Assembly (NCBI GenBank): GCA_037447655.1
Contig: JBBHKE010000861.1
Coordinates: forward strand, 98,081 to 162,080
Source of the DNA: Zygnema cylindricum
Taxonomy: Eukaryota > Streptophyta > Zygnematophyceae > Zygnematales > Zygnemataceae
Reading direction: 5' to 3'
Length of the DNA stretch: 64,000 bases
Part shown: in pieces, positions 1 to 11,227 of the stretch
Layout of the letters: each line of letters begins with the position of its first letter
Position numbering within the stretch: position 1 is the stretch's first letter
Made by a program: the position numbers and the translations under genes
The notes under the pieces: model-generated
What the model was told of the DNA's origin: nothing
The model's database searches: none
The model's input: the letters and a program-made list of their open reading frames with translations, nothing else

Positions 1-265
1 TTTTTTTTCGGGCCAATTTATTTATTTACTTATCTTAATCCACATTCATTAGGGTTCTAATCTAAGTTTAAATCCACACTAAATATGGTTCGAACATAGT
101 TTTTCTTTTTTAACCTTTTCCCCTTTTTTTAAAAATCTACACGTTGTTAACATAACTTTTTTTCCACCCAACCGTTTTTTTTACTTTTGTCGGTCATTAT
201 TTTTTGTTAACCACACTAATTTCGGTTCCATGAACATGGGTTTCTTTTTTTTTTTTTTTTTTTTC

Positions 266-341
<76 letters not shown>

Positions 342-400
342 TCCCCCCCCCTTTTTTCTTTTTCTTTTCATCTTTACATTTTTTTTTCTTTTCACCTTTA
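1..400. repeat. T-rich low-complexity tract
   Basis: Long T homopolymers, broken by two short C runs, dominate 240-360, with T-rich sequence on both sides. No gene reads through it; the poly-Phe frame is only the translation of the homopolymer. If the DUF21 gene is transcribed leftward, this tract lies in its first intron as A-rich RNA. Homopolymers of this length are prone to sequencing and assembly length errors. Confidence 0.9.
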
Positions 401-404
401 CATT

Positions 405-720
405 TTTACAAGAGTCTCTGTTTTCTCCACCTGCTTCTCTTCAAAAAGTCTCCTAGAATAACCAGAACATAGACAACTCTCTGTTTTTTTCACCTGGTTG
501 ACTTTATCAAAATTTCCGCAAAGAACATACACCTCTGTTGTTTCCACCTGCTTGTCTTTTTCAAAATTTACGCTAATTTCCAGTGCAAATATAGACATGT
601 GGATTCCTCTTTTCTTCTGTTTTTTTTCACCTGCTCATTTTTTTTTCAAAAATTTACGCTAAAAAAAGTAGGTCTCAGGTCTCTGTTTTTTTCACCTGCT
701 TGTCTTTTCTGCAATTCCGT
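405..720 (-). repeat. Degenerate tandem repeat of an exon/intron boundary
   Basis: Five diverged copies of one segment follow each other, spaced roughly 60-85 bp. On the minus strand each reads as an A/G-rich lead-in, then a donor-like AG|GTG, then AAA-rich sequence and CAGAG; the donor-like cores are near 696, 633, 553, 494 and 432. The first is the inferred donor of exon 1 of the DUF21 gene. The others lie inside the presumed intron. The similarity is visible by eye on the plus strand as repeated CACCTG next to CTGTTTTT. Confidence 0.7.
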
Positions 721-918
721 ACCGCTAGCCTGTAAAACCTCCAAGTCAACGGGACTCATCGACATGAGACCGAGAGTCAACCCGGACATAATTCCCGCGA
801 AAATTACCAAAAAAACGGAAACGGAACAGTAAATCCACCATAGAACGGAACCGTATTCCGGGTCTTCAGGACCGGATTGGAAATTTGTCACCATTTGAAT
901 TAACAAATTTGGCTCCAT
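696..918 (-). CDS. First exon of a CNNM/DUF21 (CBSDUF) membrane protein
   Basis: The minus-strand frame starts with ATG at 918 and encodes a short polar N-terminus, then a transmembrane helix with W-I-Y and F-A-G-I-M-S-G-L-T-L-G-L-M-S, then V-D-L-E-V-L-Q and S-G-T. This is the hallmark start of the plant DUF21 domain found before paired CBS domains in the CNNM family, which are membrane proteins linked to Mg or other divalent cation transport. A donor AG|GTGAAA at 696/695 ends the exon in phase 1; family members continue there with an alanine and then the I-L-P-V-V segment. The frame past 695 stops resembling the family. The rest of the gene would lie left of the window, so whether it is intact is unknown. 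It is the only host protein-coding exon I recognise here. Confidence 0.75.
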
Positions 919-1140
919 GTTGGTTTTAATCGAGTGGGGTTGTTTTTACTATGTTTATACTCTGTTTATACTCTGTTTATACTCTGTTTATACTCTGTTT
1001 TTACTCTGTTTTTTTCAGCACGTGGAGTTTTCAGCAGGTTTTAGGGTTTAGGGTTTTGAGGTTTTGAGGTTTTGAGGTTTTGAGGTTTTGGGGTTTTGGG
1101 GTTTTGGGAATTAAAGGTTTCGATGTTAGTGGTTTGAGAA
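919..1140 (-). promoter_or_regulatory. Upstream/5'UTR region of the DUF21 gene with minisatellite and telomere-like motifs
   Basis: Directly upstream of the minus-strand ATG are about five copies of an 11-bp unit (TGTTTATACTC on the plus strand) at about 950-1008. A run at 1037-1110 follows which, on the minus strand, reads as AAAACCC and AAAACCTC units ending in AAACCCTAAACCCTAA. The last part is two plant telomere units, equivalent to a telo-box; telo-boxes are known in plant 5' regions of growth-related genes. Regulatory use here is inference; no clear TATA box was seen. Confidence 0.45.
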
Positions 1141-4100
1141 AAAGAAAGTTGAAGAAAATTAAAGCAAACTATTAAAAAAAGTGTAAAGCGCAAAAGATTT
1201 TGAGAAGAAAATAGTTTGGATCAGGAAAAAAAAAACATTTACATCATTAATGTACAAAAATGGGGTGTGCGTACTTTTTCAGTTTTATGTCCTTTTTTCA
1301 GTTTTTTGTCCTTTTTGGTATTGAAAGGTTGTTAAATACAGTTACATGCTTTTCATTAAATATTTTGTGATGATTTGAACTGAAATTCCGTCAAATATGT
1401 ACAATTTTTTACAAAAAAAGATGAAAAAATTACTTTAAAAAGGTAAAGGTTGAGGTCCCAGAGAGTCAAGAACACCCAAAAACAGCAATTCAGTAAGTCC
1501 AGATATCAATCTGTACGGACATTTCAGTAAAATATCTAAAAATCGTACGGACTTTCAAACATTTCGAATAGATTTAAAATTTGAAATTGCAAGAGTTGCA
1601 GATTCCGTATTATTACGATTTCGTACGGTATGATTCCGTGCTATTTGGATTCCGTGCGACAGCCGTCTGCCAGTCACGAGCAAAAAAAATAGAAAACGTG
1701 AAAATTCGATTTTTTAGAAAGTACAGTATTTGTCGCTGCGAGGAAATCCGTACATTTTTAATGAGCTTCCGTGCGAATAGACATTTGGTCACTTGACGAC
1801 AAATTGTTACATATGTACGGTCGAGTCAACCAAAAACCAATCCGTACGTTTTAAGACGCTAGGATGATGTCCACGTCGGCCTACATTTCTGTCATTGTTC
1901 ATGTGACAAATGTTACAAATGGCCAACCGAAAACTAGATCCGTACATTGATAGAGGGAAGATTGGCCACGTCATCCTAGATAGTTGTCATCAAGTGCTGA
2001 ATGGAAGTTCTTGTTTAGTTTTTTTGTCGTTTTCTTATTTTCAGTTTTATTTTGGTGATGGGAATCGTACACTTTGTCATTGTTCGTTTCCTATGAATTT
2101 TCAGTTTTGAAATTTGAATGCTCTGAAAAGCCGTACAATATATCAAAACTATTTGATACATATTTTTGTATAAGAAAGTAAAAATAGACCAATCAGAAAC
2201 AGGAAAATTCTCTGCAACGTGTCAACTCACTGAATTCAGAATACCTCTTTTTTTTCTGCCTGCTATGCTTATTTTTTTTCAGGCAAATCCGTACATGTCA
2301 TCCAATCCCGTGAAAGTCACTTTGTACGTTTAACATTTGCGGTACAGACCTGTCAACATCCTTAAAATTTGGACACGTCAGAAAATTCGAATATAGGATC
2401 TGAAAGATCGTCCAATTGTCAGAAAGAAGGAGATCTAAAGCTACACGATTTTGTCGCTTTGCATAGACGGTGAACACGTGGTCCGCACTTGTGAACCCAG
2501 CCAATCTCACATGTACGAATGTGCCAAATGGCAACCTGTACGGTCTGAATTTTTTTTCCACCTCGCATCTCCGTTAAAGTTTGAGAATTAACACTATATT
2601 AGAATGAACCAGTTTTAAGGCATAGTTGTTCAAATCCCGCGATTTTTTCCTTTTTTCCTATTAAAACGTATAATTCGTGACTTTTGAATAAATCGGAAAA
2701 AAACGCGATGTACTTTCTGTCCGGTAAACAGAACGTAAATCTATGTAAAGGTTCAGTGTTTACCGTAAGTTGTACGGTTTTGTACAGTAATGTACGAAAT
2801 TTAACGAACACACACGTCGCCCTTACTGGTATTTTCTGTCCATTAAACTGAACAGAAAATACACGGAGCATGTACGTTACTTTTTTGAAAATGTACGGAC
2901 ATTTTCAAAAATAGACGTTTGAAATGTCACACTATTTGCGCGCGGATAGCTGGAAAAATGTACGAACGTCTTCTTCAATTATTTTTGAAAGAAGCCGCCA
3001 TGGAATGTTGAAAATATGCCAGGAATCTGCTTGTCAGATAATATCAGACAGACAGACATTGACAAAAGTATTGAGTTGGCCGAGATTTGAGCCTGGCTCT
3101 ACGCTCTTCCACCATAGCCTATTTCGCATTTGTAACGGAAAACTTACAAACTGCGGTATTATTTTAAATTCATTTTTGTTTACATGTACGGAATAAGTAT
3201 AGACAATTTTTTTTTACGATTTTACAATTTTTTTCAAAAGCTTCAATGTGTTTGTTACGTATAATTTGTCGCAATTAAATCGTTTACACTAAACGACGTG
3301 AACAACTATGGTACCAAACGAAACATTGATTCATTTGGTACTTTTTAAACATGCGCCTGAAATTCCGCGGCTAGTTTGACCCTTAACCTGTTACAATGGA
3401 CACCCACTCGTTATTTTGACCTCGCGCTGTCGCCTAAAAACACCAATCGCTATATCTTTTAAAATACAACTCCAAATCGTGCGATTCTTTCGCGGACGTC
3501 TACCAAATTCAAAACTCTATATTCCTAACACTTAAATACCCATTTACGAACAAGTTCGATCCACTATTACTGTTACAATGACTCTAATTGGGGTACCCAT
3601 TTTTTTGACCCAAATTATCAAATAGAATTAATAAAAACCCTTTATAAAGCAACTTAGAGTAAATGTTTCCTTTAAAACCCACAAATTCCCAAATAGCGTT
3701 AATAACGCTATTTGTTTCATAACGCTATCTATTTCTAGGGCTCTTCTCTATCGTGCATTTACAGTAATCGTACGGTCACATTTACTGGGAGTAACATTCT
3801 GATGAACTCTCCTGATTCTCTATCATGTCGTGCCAGTAAGTCATATATCACCTACGTGCTTTATTACAAATGGTACCACGTAGCTTTATATTAAAACGCA
3901 AAGAACAGTTAAACATTTTAAAATCAAAAAATTTGAATATCCAAGTTACCAACGAAATTTAAGATTGTAGAAATGTATTAAATTTTAAGATGTGTACTTT
4001 GTTACTTTATTAATCTTCTTATAGCGCCATTATGTTTTAAGCGCAAAGTCATTTGCGTGAAGGTCAACAGTCAGCCTTTTTCAAACTCAATCGTCCACCG

Positions 4101-4225
4101 TGGATCATATCTTATATTTCTTAGTGTACCAATCATCAAAGGTCGTTATGTGGCTTTTGTCCTCTATCAACACACTTAAGGACACTAACCTGACAATGGA
4201 TACAATTAGTGTGAATATATAGAAT
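1141..4225. other. Non-coding, GTAC-rich intergenic DNA
   Basis: No convincing gene is present; open frames are short and resemble nothing I know. Between about 1500 and 2910 the palindrome GTAC recurs about 22 times by hand count, mostly as CCGTAC or GTACGG, several-fold more than expected at this base composition. From 3300 on the sequence is AT-rich and plain. A weak antisense tRNA-like stretch lies near 3078-3117, about 80 bp after a CCATGG, the same spacing as in the copia LTRs further right. This could be a very old LTR. Confidence 0.6.
3691..3713. repeat. Perfect 10-bp inverted repeat
   Basis: AAATAGCGTT and its exact reverse complement flank an AAT spacer, and a partial third copy (AACGCTAT) follows within 10 bp. 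It could form a hairpin or bind a dimeric protein. No flanking gene explains it. Confidence 0.8.
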
Positions 4226-5269
4226 ATAAAGATGGAATGGGTAGAATGATAGAATTGTTGAGAGAAAGTATAAGACACTTCAAGAGATGGTTAGAGCTAT
4301 GTTACATAGCACGAAACATAGTGTGAGGCTTTGGGGAGAAGTTGTTTTTACATCAAATTACATCTTTAACAGAAGACTAACTTCAATTTTTGGAGATAAG
4401 ACAACTTAAGAATTATGGATCAGCATGATTCCATCTGTTCGACATTTGAGGATTTGGGGATGCCGAGCCACCGTCTATATTGAGAAAAGTTATCAAGTTG
4501 GAAAATCCAGTCTTGGATCTTGGACTGGTATTTTTGTTGGATATAGTCCAAATTCAAGTCAATATATGATCTTCAATTCAGCAACTCGAACCCGTGTCAA
4601 ATCGAAAAATGTGGTATTTCACGAAGATTTCGCGAAAGAATGGAGTTCACAAATGATAAGGATTAAAGTTGGGATTTTGAGGAAGAGATCAATTTGGAGG
4701 AGCTCAAAATTGATGAAAAGAGTGACGAAGAGGAGGAAGAAGAAATTCCATCAAAGAAGAAGAATTTTATTAAAGTTGGTAAGGGATGTGAATCTACCCA
4801 ATCAGATTTTGAAAGCTTGAAAAGAGAAAATGGAAGTCAAAGTTCCAACTGTAGTGAAAAAGCCCTTAGCAGACAAACAAGTGGATGTAGTTTGCCATCT
4901 GCAAGTGAAAAGGGTAAGAAAGATGATGTTGTTGAAGAATAAGTTGTTGTTAGGAGAAGTAATCAAGCGAATAAAGCAAAGGCTCTTGAGAGATTAACTC
5001 TTCATATGGATGTTAAAGATAAGTCAATTAATTTTATATCACATGCTAAGTTAAATGGGTTCCTTTTAAAGCAATTACTAAGTGAGCCTCTGAATGGGAA
5101 TCCTAAATCCTTTTCAGAAGTTGTCGCATCAGGTGATTGGAATGAAAATTGGAAACCAACTTTTGAGAAAGAACTGAAGTCTATTATTGATAATGGTTCA
5201 TTTCAAAAAGTAGTTTTACCAATGGGAAAGAAAGCTATTGGTTCTAAATGGGTATTCAAAACTAAGATG
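4226..5269 (+). pseudogene. Copia A, left part: integrase end to start of reverse transcriptase
   Basis: Decayed Ty1/copia pol. It begins abruptly inside the integrase core near the N-G-V-A-E-R-x-N-R stretch, then L-W-G-E and N-R-R-L-T-S, then the integrase C-terminal block with I-W-G-C and F-V-G-Y (4425-4660), an acidic/lysine-rich linker, and the start of the RT domain with K-A-I-G-S-K-W-V-F-K-T-K (5230-5266). The frame is shifted at about 4430, 4690 and 5000. There is no 5' LTR, gag or protease, so the element is 5'-truncated at about 4226. It is cut at 5269 by copia B and resumes at 11228 with no codon lost, so the insertion came after A was a pol-coding element. The closest relative in the window is copia B itself. 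Confidence 0.85.
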
Positions 5270-5873
5270 TGTTGGATTTATTGACGAAATCGCCAATATT
5301 TTTCAGTATCAACGAACCAACAAATTTGAGTTTAGTCTTCGCACGAAATTGTACGATGTTGTTTCGTGTCGACATTTGAATCGCCCGCGAACGAAATGTA
5401 CAATTTCGGTTCGCGTCACTTTTGTTTCTGTGCGCAGGTGTATTTTTATGTGTACAGGTGGTTTGATTTCGTGCGCACACAGCGCACGCACAAAACTTTT
5501 TTTTTGGAGTTTCGCATTTTGGAGGAGAAGGTGTGTTCGCCTTCTTTCACGGAAACTTCCCTTCAATTTATTTTGCCGGGAAGGAGACAGGAGTTTGCCG
5601 CGATGCTAGCTTTGGTTGTTAATCTAGTAAGCCAGCTACAAGAGAGATATCATTTGCAGGTTACTACTGCAGAAATTAATCTTTTGGAGTAGAAATTATT
5701 AAAGAGAGAAAGGAGAGGAGAGAGAAGAGATGATGTTAAAAAGGCTTTTGGCCGAAAACACTTATAAATATTTTTGGCTGAATTTTTCTTTATTATTTAT
5801 GAGCTTCCGATGTGTATGAAATCTGTGAATTTTTGGTGAAGTCATTTTTGTTTATTTTTTCTAAGATCCTACA
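5270..5873 (+). repeat. Copia B 5' LTR
   Basis: A 604-bp LTR with TG...CA ends, equal in length to the partner at 10624-11227. It contains repeated GCGCAC/GTGCGC and GTACGA motifs at 5340-5500. It lacks the antisense tRNA-like module and leader hairpins of the D/E/F/H LTRs, so it belongs to a different copia lineage. Confidence 0.95.
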
Positions 5874-5875
5874 AG

Positions 5876-5887
5876 TGGTATCGGAGC
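5876..5887 (+). other. Copia B primer binding site, 3' end of initiator tRNA(Met)
   Basis: TGGTATCGGAGC starts 2 nt after the LTR. It matches the complement of the 3' end of plant initiator tRNA(Met) (TGGTATCAGAGC) with one mismatch, the common plant retrotransposon arrangement. It contrasts with the anticodon-arm primer sites of D, E, F and H. Confidence 0.9.
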
Positions 5888-5913
5888 AAGTATTTTGGAG
5901 AAAGAGAGAGGGC

Positions 5914-7250
5914 ATGGGGAGGAAGAAGAATAGAAATACTCCTTCCCCCATGACGATTTATGACAGACAAAGAGAGTTCTGTTTTTTCGGTACTCGGTTT
6001 GAGGAGAACCGGAACACGGAGGAGAAATTTGAAAAAATGTTTGATACATTAATGAGATATGTAGATTCACGATTTCAAACTCAATCTAGTGAGAAAAGAG
6101 AATTTACTTCATTTCAGGCTGCCGATCCATTTAGTGGAGGAGCGGATGAAGAAGAGAGAAGAGAGAGAATAAGGAAAGAAAAAGCAAAAATAGAGGAGGA
6201 TTTATATTTTGAAGAAGCATTGAAAAACGAAGAAGATTATAATATGTTGGGGAAATCCATGGCCTTTCATGGCACCAATTATGTGGTATGGAAGAAGTTT
6301 ATTTCAAATCAACTTATTCTCAAAATGCTTTGGAGAATTGTCAATGGAGAGGAGAAGATGCCAACGGGAGAGTAAGGCTCGTGCTCAATGGAAGTTGAAA
6401 GACATCGCGGCAACGACGGGTTTGATGAAAAATTGTACTTCTAACGTTCTTGATCATTTCCTCGCTCACGGCACGGCCCATGAGTGTTGGCAAACACTTG
6501 AGGAGCAATATGAGAAGGGCGATGATTACAAGGGTCAATATGTTTATACCGATTTTATAAACTTCAAAATCAAACCAAATGAATCATTGGATGATGCCGT
6601 GAAGCGCTTAAATATTATACTCGAGCACTTATTTAACAATGGCCGAGTTATTTTGGATGCGGATAAATTGAGCGTCTTTCTTAATGCTCTACCGGATAAG
6701 CTTTCACATCTTAAAGTTATCTTACAAGCAAAGGCGGATAACACATTTGGATTCACCGTCAATTTTATTAAAATGTCGGAGGGAGCTTCAACCGCTTCTT
6801 CAAGTGGAGGAGGAGTTCTTAACTCTACCAATTCCGAAACCCCGGATTTAAATTTTGCCGGTGGTAGAGGGGGTGGTAAAGGAGGTGGTCCGAAAGGTGG
6901 TGATGGCAGCCGAGGTAATAAGAAGCAGCAAGGCCGCCCGCCGAAGGTCTATACAGACCTTTCTAATATGACATGTTATCGGTGTAATCGGCTTGGGCAT
7001 TTGTAATCTTCTTGCCCGGATAAAGATAAACAATGCCATTTTTGTGGAAAGTGGGGGCACACTATCCCTCAATGTTACGCAAGGAATGGAGATTCCGGAG
7101 GTGGAAGAAGAGGTAGAGGAGGAGATAGAGGCGGCCGAGGTGGTGGCCGAAGAGGAGGCCGCGGCGGTGGCCGTGGCTATGGAAATGCAAATTATTTTAA
7201 TTATGGTCATGATTCCAGTGACGATTTCCCTATTCTCAACCTTACTATTG
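5914..7250 (+). pseudogene. Copia B gag with two zinc knuckles
   Basis: Starts at ATG 5914 after the primer site. An acidic, charged N-terminal region precedes the conserved gag core (F-H-G-T-N-Y with W-K-K at about 6270, then the L-E-E-Q-Y and L-x-x-L-P segments to 6720). The frame shifts near 6360. A glycine-rich linker leads to a first CCHC knuckle (C-Y-R-C-N-R-L-G-H, about 6972) whose last part is preceded by an in-frame TAA at about 7003, and to a second, complete knuckle (C-H-F-C-G-K-W-G-H-T-I-P-Q-C, about 7033-7075). An RGG-like arginine/glycine tail follows. Two knuckles are unusual for copia Gag, which usually has one. Confidence 0.85.
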
Positions 7251-7275
7251 ATTCGGTAAAGAGTGGAGGAAATTT

Positions 7276-8936
7276 TGAAAAAGAGTGGATTATCGATACG
7301 GGTGCATCTCATCACGTTTGTACGGATGCCACCCTATTTGATGATATGCAAGAACTTACGGTTCCAAAATTTATTACTGTTGCAAGCAGCGATGTCATTT
7401 CGGTTGGCACGGTTGGCATGGTCCGGCTTGATCTCCTATCATGGGATGTTGATGGAAGAGAAAAATCAACGGAGTATCGACTCCAAAAGACTCTCTATAT
7501 TCCAGATGGTTAAGTCAATTTATTAAGCGTTCCACAAATTCAAAAGAGTGGTGGAAGCTTCCTAGCAAGAGGAGATCAATCTATTTAAATTTGGAATGAG
7601 GAAGGGAAAGTCATTGGTGAAGGAGAGGTGACAGATGCGAATCATAGTCGGCTCTTATGGAGGAGGCCGAAATCTAAAATTTCCACCGTAGGAATTTCAC
7701 ACCAAATTTCTGAGTTAAAAGGTGATCTTAAATTATGGCATCACCGGATGTGTCATACATCCGAGGTAAGTTTAAAGAAAATGATTCGTCATTTTTCGGT
7801 GAGGGGCTTGGATCTCCCATCCGGTGGAAATGTTAACGGATGTGGAGGATGTAGCCAAGGACGTCAAATTCAGAAATCTCATCCGAGTAAATACATTAAG
7901 CATCGCGCTCAAATTCCTTTGGAGGTTGTCCACATTAATAATTGTGGACACATTAAACCTGAAACAATTGGAGGTAACAAATATATTTTGGTGATTGTTG
8001 ATGATTTCTCTCGGAAATCATGGGTTTATTTGTTAAAGAAGATATCGGATGCCTTTGAAAAATTTAAAGAGTGGCATGTAATGGCCGAAAGGCAAATTAA
8101 TAAGAAATTAAAATACATTCGTTCCGACAATGGAGGAGAGTTTGTTATTTTTGAAAGGTATTGTAAGGAGTGGGGAATAAGTCACCAATTCACGGCACCT
8201 TATTCTCTGGAGTGAAATGGAGTCAAATAGAGTGGCGGAGAGGAAGAATCGTACCTTACAACAAATGGTCCGAGCAATGGTTCATAGCTCCGGACGAGAG
8301 ATGTTTTTGTGGGGAGATGCGATTGTCACGGCGAATTATGTTTGTAATCGGAGACTCACTTCGGTTTCCGGAAGCAAAACACCGGAGGAGTTGTGGAGTG
8401 GAAGAAAACCAACAATTCATCACTTGAAAATTTGGGGATGTCATGCGACTGTTTATGTGGAATCAATTAGCAGGAAGAGAAAATTTGCGCCGAGGAGTTG
8501 GCTCGGAATTTTTGTTGGCTATAGTGCGAAGGGGAATTTATACCGAGTATATGATCCGGCTCGTCATACCGTGGAGGAATCTCGGAATGTCGATTTTCAT
8601 GAGGATCTCAAATCCGCCATTAATTCTGTTGGGAAATTTAAAGTAAATTTGGATTTTTATGAGGAGGACGATTTTAAGAATTTTCCGAACATTGGGGATA
8701 CGGAATCCGATGAGGAACCGATTCTTAATTCTCGGAAAAAGAAATTGGAAAAATCGGATGATGTTGAATTTGAAAAGAAGAGTCATGGAACTTTGGATTC
8801 CCGAGTGCCTTCGGACATTCGGAAATCACAAAGCTCTAAATCGAGTTCTAAATCAAGTAAGAAGGAAATTGAATCCGAAGAGGAGAAAGAAGATGAGCCC
8901 ATTTTAAGAAGGAGCTATCCGATTACGAGGGGGTAG
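7276..8936 (+). pseudogene. Copia B protease and integrase
   Basis: The aspartic protease motif W-I-I-D-T-G-A-S-H-H lies at 7286-7315. The integrase zinc-binding H-H-C-C block (L-W-H-H-R-M-C-H ... C-G-G-C) lies at about 7733-7860. In the catalytic core the first acidic residue, normally in H-T-D, is asparagine (H-I-N-N, about 7930); the second D (S-D-N-G-G-E, about 8127) and the E (V-A-E-R-K-N, about 8232) remain. The C-terminal block has I-W-G-C and F-V-G-Y, then a serine/lysine/glutamate-rich linker ending at 8936. Stops occur at about 7512, 7587 and 8214. The lost acidic residue and the stops make it inactive. Confidence 0.85.
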
Positions 8937-9050
8937 AAATCGGAAAAACTTTCTTATGATGGAAAAGGAGAAAATACATCAAATTCTCATTATTTCCTTT
9001 CAGATGCTAACAAGACCGAGTTTCTTTTGTAGCAATCACTTACAAAGAAT

Positions 9051-10610
9051 ATGAGCGGCGACCCTCACTCTTATGCCGAGGCGAGGGGTTCGGCCGATTG
9101 GGAAAGTAAGTGGAAACCGGCATGGGAAAAAGAGTTTAAATCGGTGGTTGATAATCAAACTTTTGAGGAGGTGAAATTACCGGAGGGGAAAAAGGCGATT
9201 GACGCAAAGTGGATTTTTAAGACCAAGAAACGAGCTTCGGGCGAAATTATTAAGTACAAGGCGCGGCTCATTTGTGAGGGCTTCCAACAACGAGAGGGAA
9301 TTGATTTTAATGAGACTTATGCACCCGTGGTGAAATTCGACTCACTACGGATTATTATTGCCCTCGCAGCATCGGGGAAGAAGCACGTTCATCAAATGGA
9401 CGCGGAAACTGCAATTTTGAACAGAGAATTGGAAGAAGAGGTGTGCATGAAGGTACCGCAAGGCGTGTCTCCTTCGCAGGAAAGAAATGTATAGCGTCTT
9501 CGAAAATCACTATAAGGGTTGAAACAACCACCACGCACGTGGTATGTGCGACTTCATCAAGTACTATTGAAGTTTGGTTTTGTACGGACTACGTCCGATT
9601 TTGGAGTTTACATAAAAGGTGAAAGAGCTAACAAAATCATATTTTCTGTTTACGTTGATGATTTCTTAATAATACACGACAGGTTGGAGCGCATTAATGA
9701 GTTAAAACGCTACCTTGGATTACATTTCAAAGTAACGGATCTTGGAGAGGTACGGTATATTTTGGGGATCGAAGTGATACGCGACAAAGAAGGAAATATC
9801 AAATTGAGTCAAGCACAATATTGCAAGGAGATTATGGAGCGGTTTTCAATGAGCGACACAAAACCGATTTCTACGCTGTTTGTTGCAAATCTTAATATTC
9901 GTAAGTTTAAAGAAAAAGATTGTGTCAACGTACCTTATCGAGAGGCGATTGGCTCACTAATATATCTAAGCGTTGGAACTCGTCCAGATATTTCGGCTGC
10001 CGTGTCAATCGTTAGCCGTTATTGTCAAGAGCCCAAAAAGGCACATTGGGAGGCCGTACAACGAATCTTTCGATATTTGGTAGGGACAATTAATTTTGGA
10101 CTTACGTTTAATTCGAGTACAGAATCTTTGGAGTGCTTTGGATATTGTGACGCGGGATTAGGGCGGAGATTTTGATTTTGGTTAATCGACGTCCGATTAC
10201 GCTTTTATTTTTGGAGGGGCCGCAATTTCTTGGAGTTCTAGGTTACAACCTACAGTTGCGTTGAGTTCTACAAAATCCGAATATATGGCCGAGTGTCATG
10301 CATCGAAGGCCTCTATTTCGATTAAAGAGATTTTACTTGAGTTGGGAGTTACGATTGGTTGTATGACGATTTACTCTGACAGCATGAGTAATGTCGTTAG
10401 CGAAAAATCTAGTGTTTCACAAAAGGACGAAACACATTCGGATTCAGTGGCACTTTGTCAAAGATTTGGTTGCGACAAACGAGATTTCGTTTTCATACGT
10501 ACCAACTAAACAGGAGGCGACGAATTTGCTGACGAAGGCTGCTATGCATGACGTATTTCAAATGGGGCGACCGAAACTCGGTTTGTTTAAAGAGTTTGGC
10601 GATTCAGCCA
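9051..10610 (+). pseudogene. Copia B reverse transcriptase and RNase H
   Basis: RT begins with the W-x-x-A-W-E-K-E-F and K-W-I-F-K-T-K blocks (9100-9230) and continues through Y-A-P-V-V and H-Q-M-D (9315-9405). The catalytic motif is Y-V-D-D-F (about 9650). RNase H follows, with D-A-G-L-G (10150), S-S-T-K-S-E-Y-M-A (10261), Y-S-D-S-M-S (10370) and H-K-R-T-K-H-I-R-I. There is a stop at 9492, a frameshift near 10170 and another near 10400, the latter shown by the RNase H tail resuming one frame over. The polypurine tract follows directly. Confidence 0.85.
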
Positions 10611-10622
10611 ATAAGAGGGGGA
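10611..10622 (+). other. Copia B polypurine tract
   Basis: ATAAGAGGGGGA ends one base before the 3' LTR. It is the expected primer for plus-strand DNA synthesis; copia A has a very similar tract at 12598-12607. Confidence 0.85.
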
Positions 10623-10623
10623 T

Positions 10624-11227
10624 TGTTGGATTTATTGACGAAACCGCCAATATTCTTCAGAATCGGCGAACCAACAAATTTGAGTTTAGTCATCGTACGA
10701 AATTGTACGATGTTGTTTGGTGTCGGCATTTGAAGCATCCGCGAACGAAATGTACAATTTCGGTTTGCGTCACTTATGTTTCAGTGCGCAAGTGTATTTT
10801 AATATGTGAAAGTGGTTTGATTTTGTGCGCACACAGCGCACGCACGAAACTTCTTTTTTGGAGTTTCGCATTTTGGAGGAGAAGGCGTGTTCGCCTTCTT
10901 TCACGCAAACTTCCCTACAGTGTTTTTTGCCAAGACAGAGACAAAAGTTTGCCGCAATGCTAGATTTGGTTGTTACCCTTGTAAGCTAGCTAGAGGAGAG
11001 ATATAGTTTGCAGGTTACAGCTGCAGAAATTAATCTTTTAGAGTAGAGATTATTAAAGAGAGAAAGGAGAGGAGAGAGAAGAGATGATGTAAAAAAGGCT
11101 TTTGGCCAAAAACACTTATAAATCTTTTTGGCTGAATTTTTCCCTGTTATCTATGAGCTTCCGCTGTGTATGGAATCTGTGAATTTTTGGTGAAGTCATT
11201 TTTGATTATTTATTCTAAGATCCTACA
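10624..11227 (+). repeat. Copia B 3' LTR
   Basis: A 604-bp partner of the 5' LTR. It begins TGTTGGATTT after the polypurine tract and ends CCTACA, followed by the duplicated AGATG. Substitutions against the 5' copy are scattered and there are no large indels. Confidence 0.95.

Larger units (their letters stand above)
5270..11227 (+). mobile_element. Copia B, complete LTR retrotransposon nested in copia A
   Basis: Two 604-bp LTRs, each starting TGTTGG and ending CCTACA, flank an internal region with a primer site, gag, protease, integrase, RT and RNase H in copia order, and a polypurine tract. The 5-bp direct repeat AGATG is at 5265-5269 and 11228-11232. Removing the element and one repeat restores the copia A reading frame through the RT core. 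The LTRs differ at roughly 8 percent of the positions I compared, so the insertion is old. The coding region has several stops and frameshifts, so the copy cannot move on its own. Confidence 0.95.

Noticed and set aside
230-472. Poly-phenylalanine frame
   Set aside because: Translation of a T homopolymer.
3078-3117. tRNA-like antisense stretch in the left intergenic region
   Set aside because: A and B boxes are only loosely matched and no LTR ends or TSD could be found around it; kept only as a hint of an old LTR.
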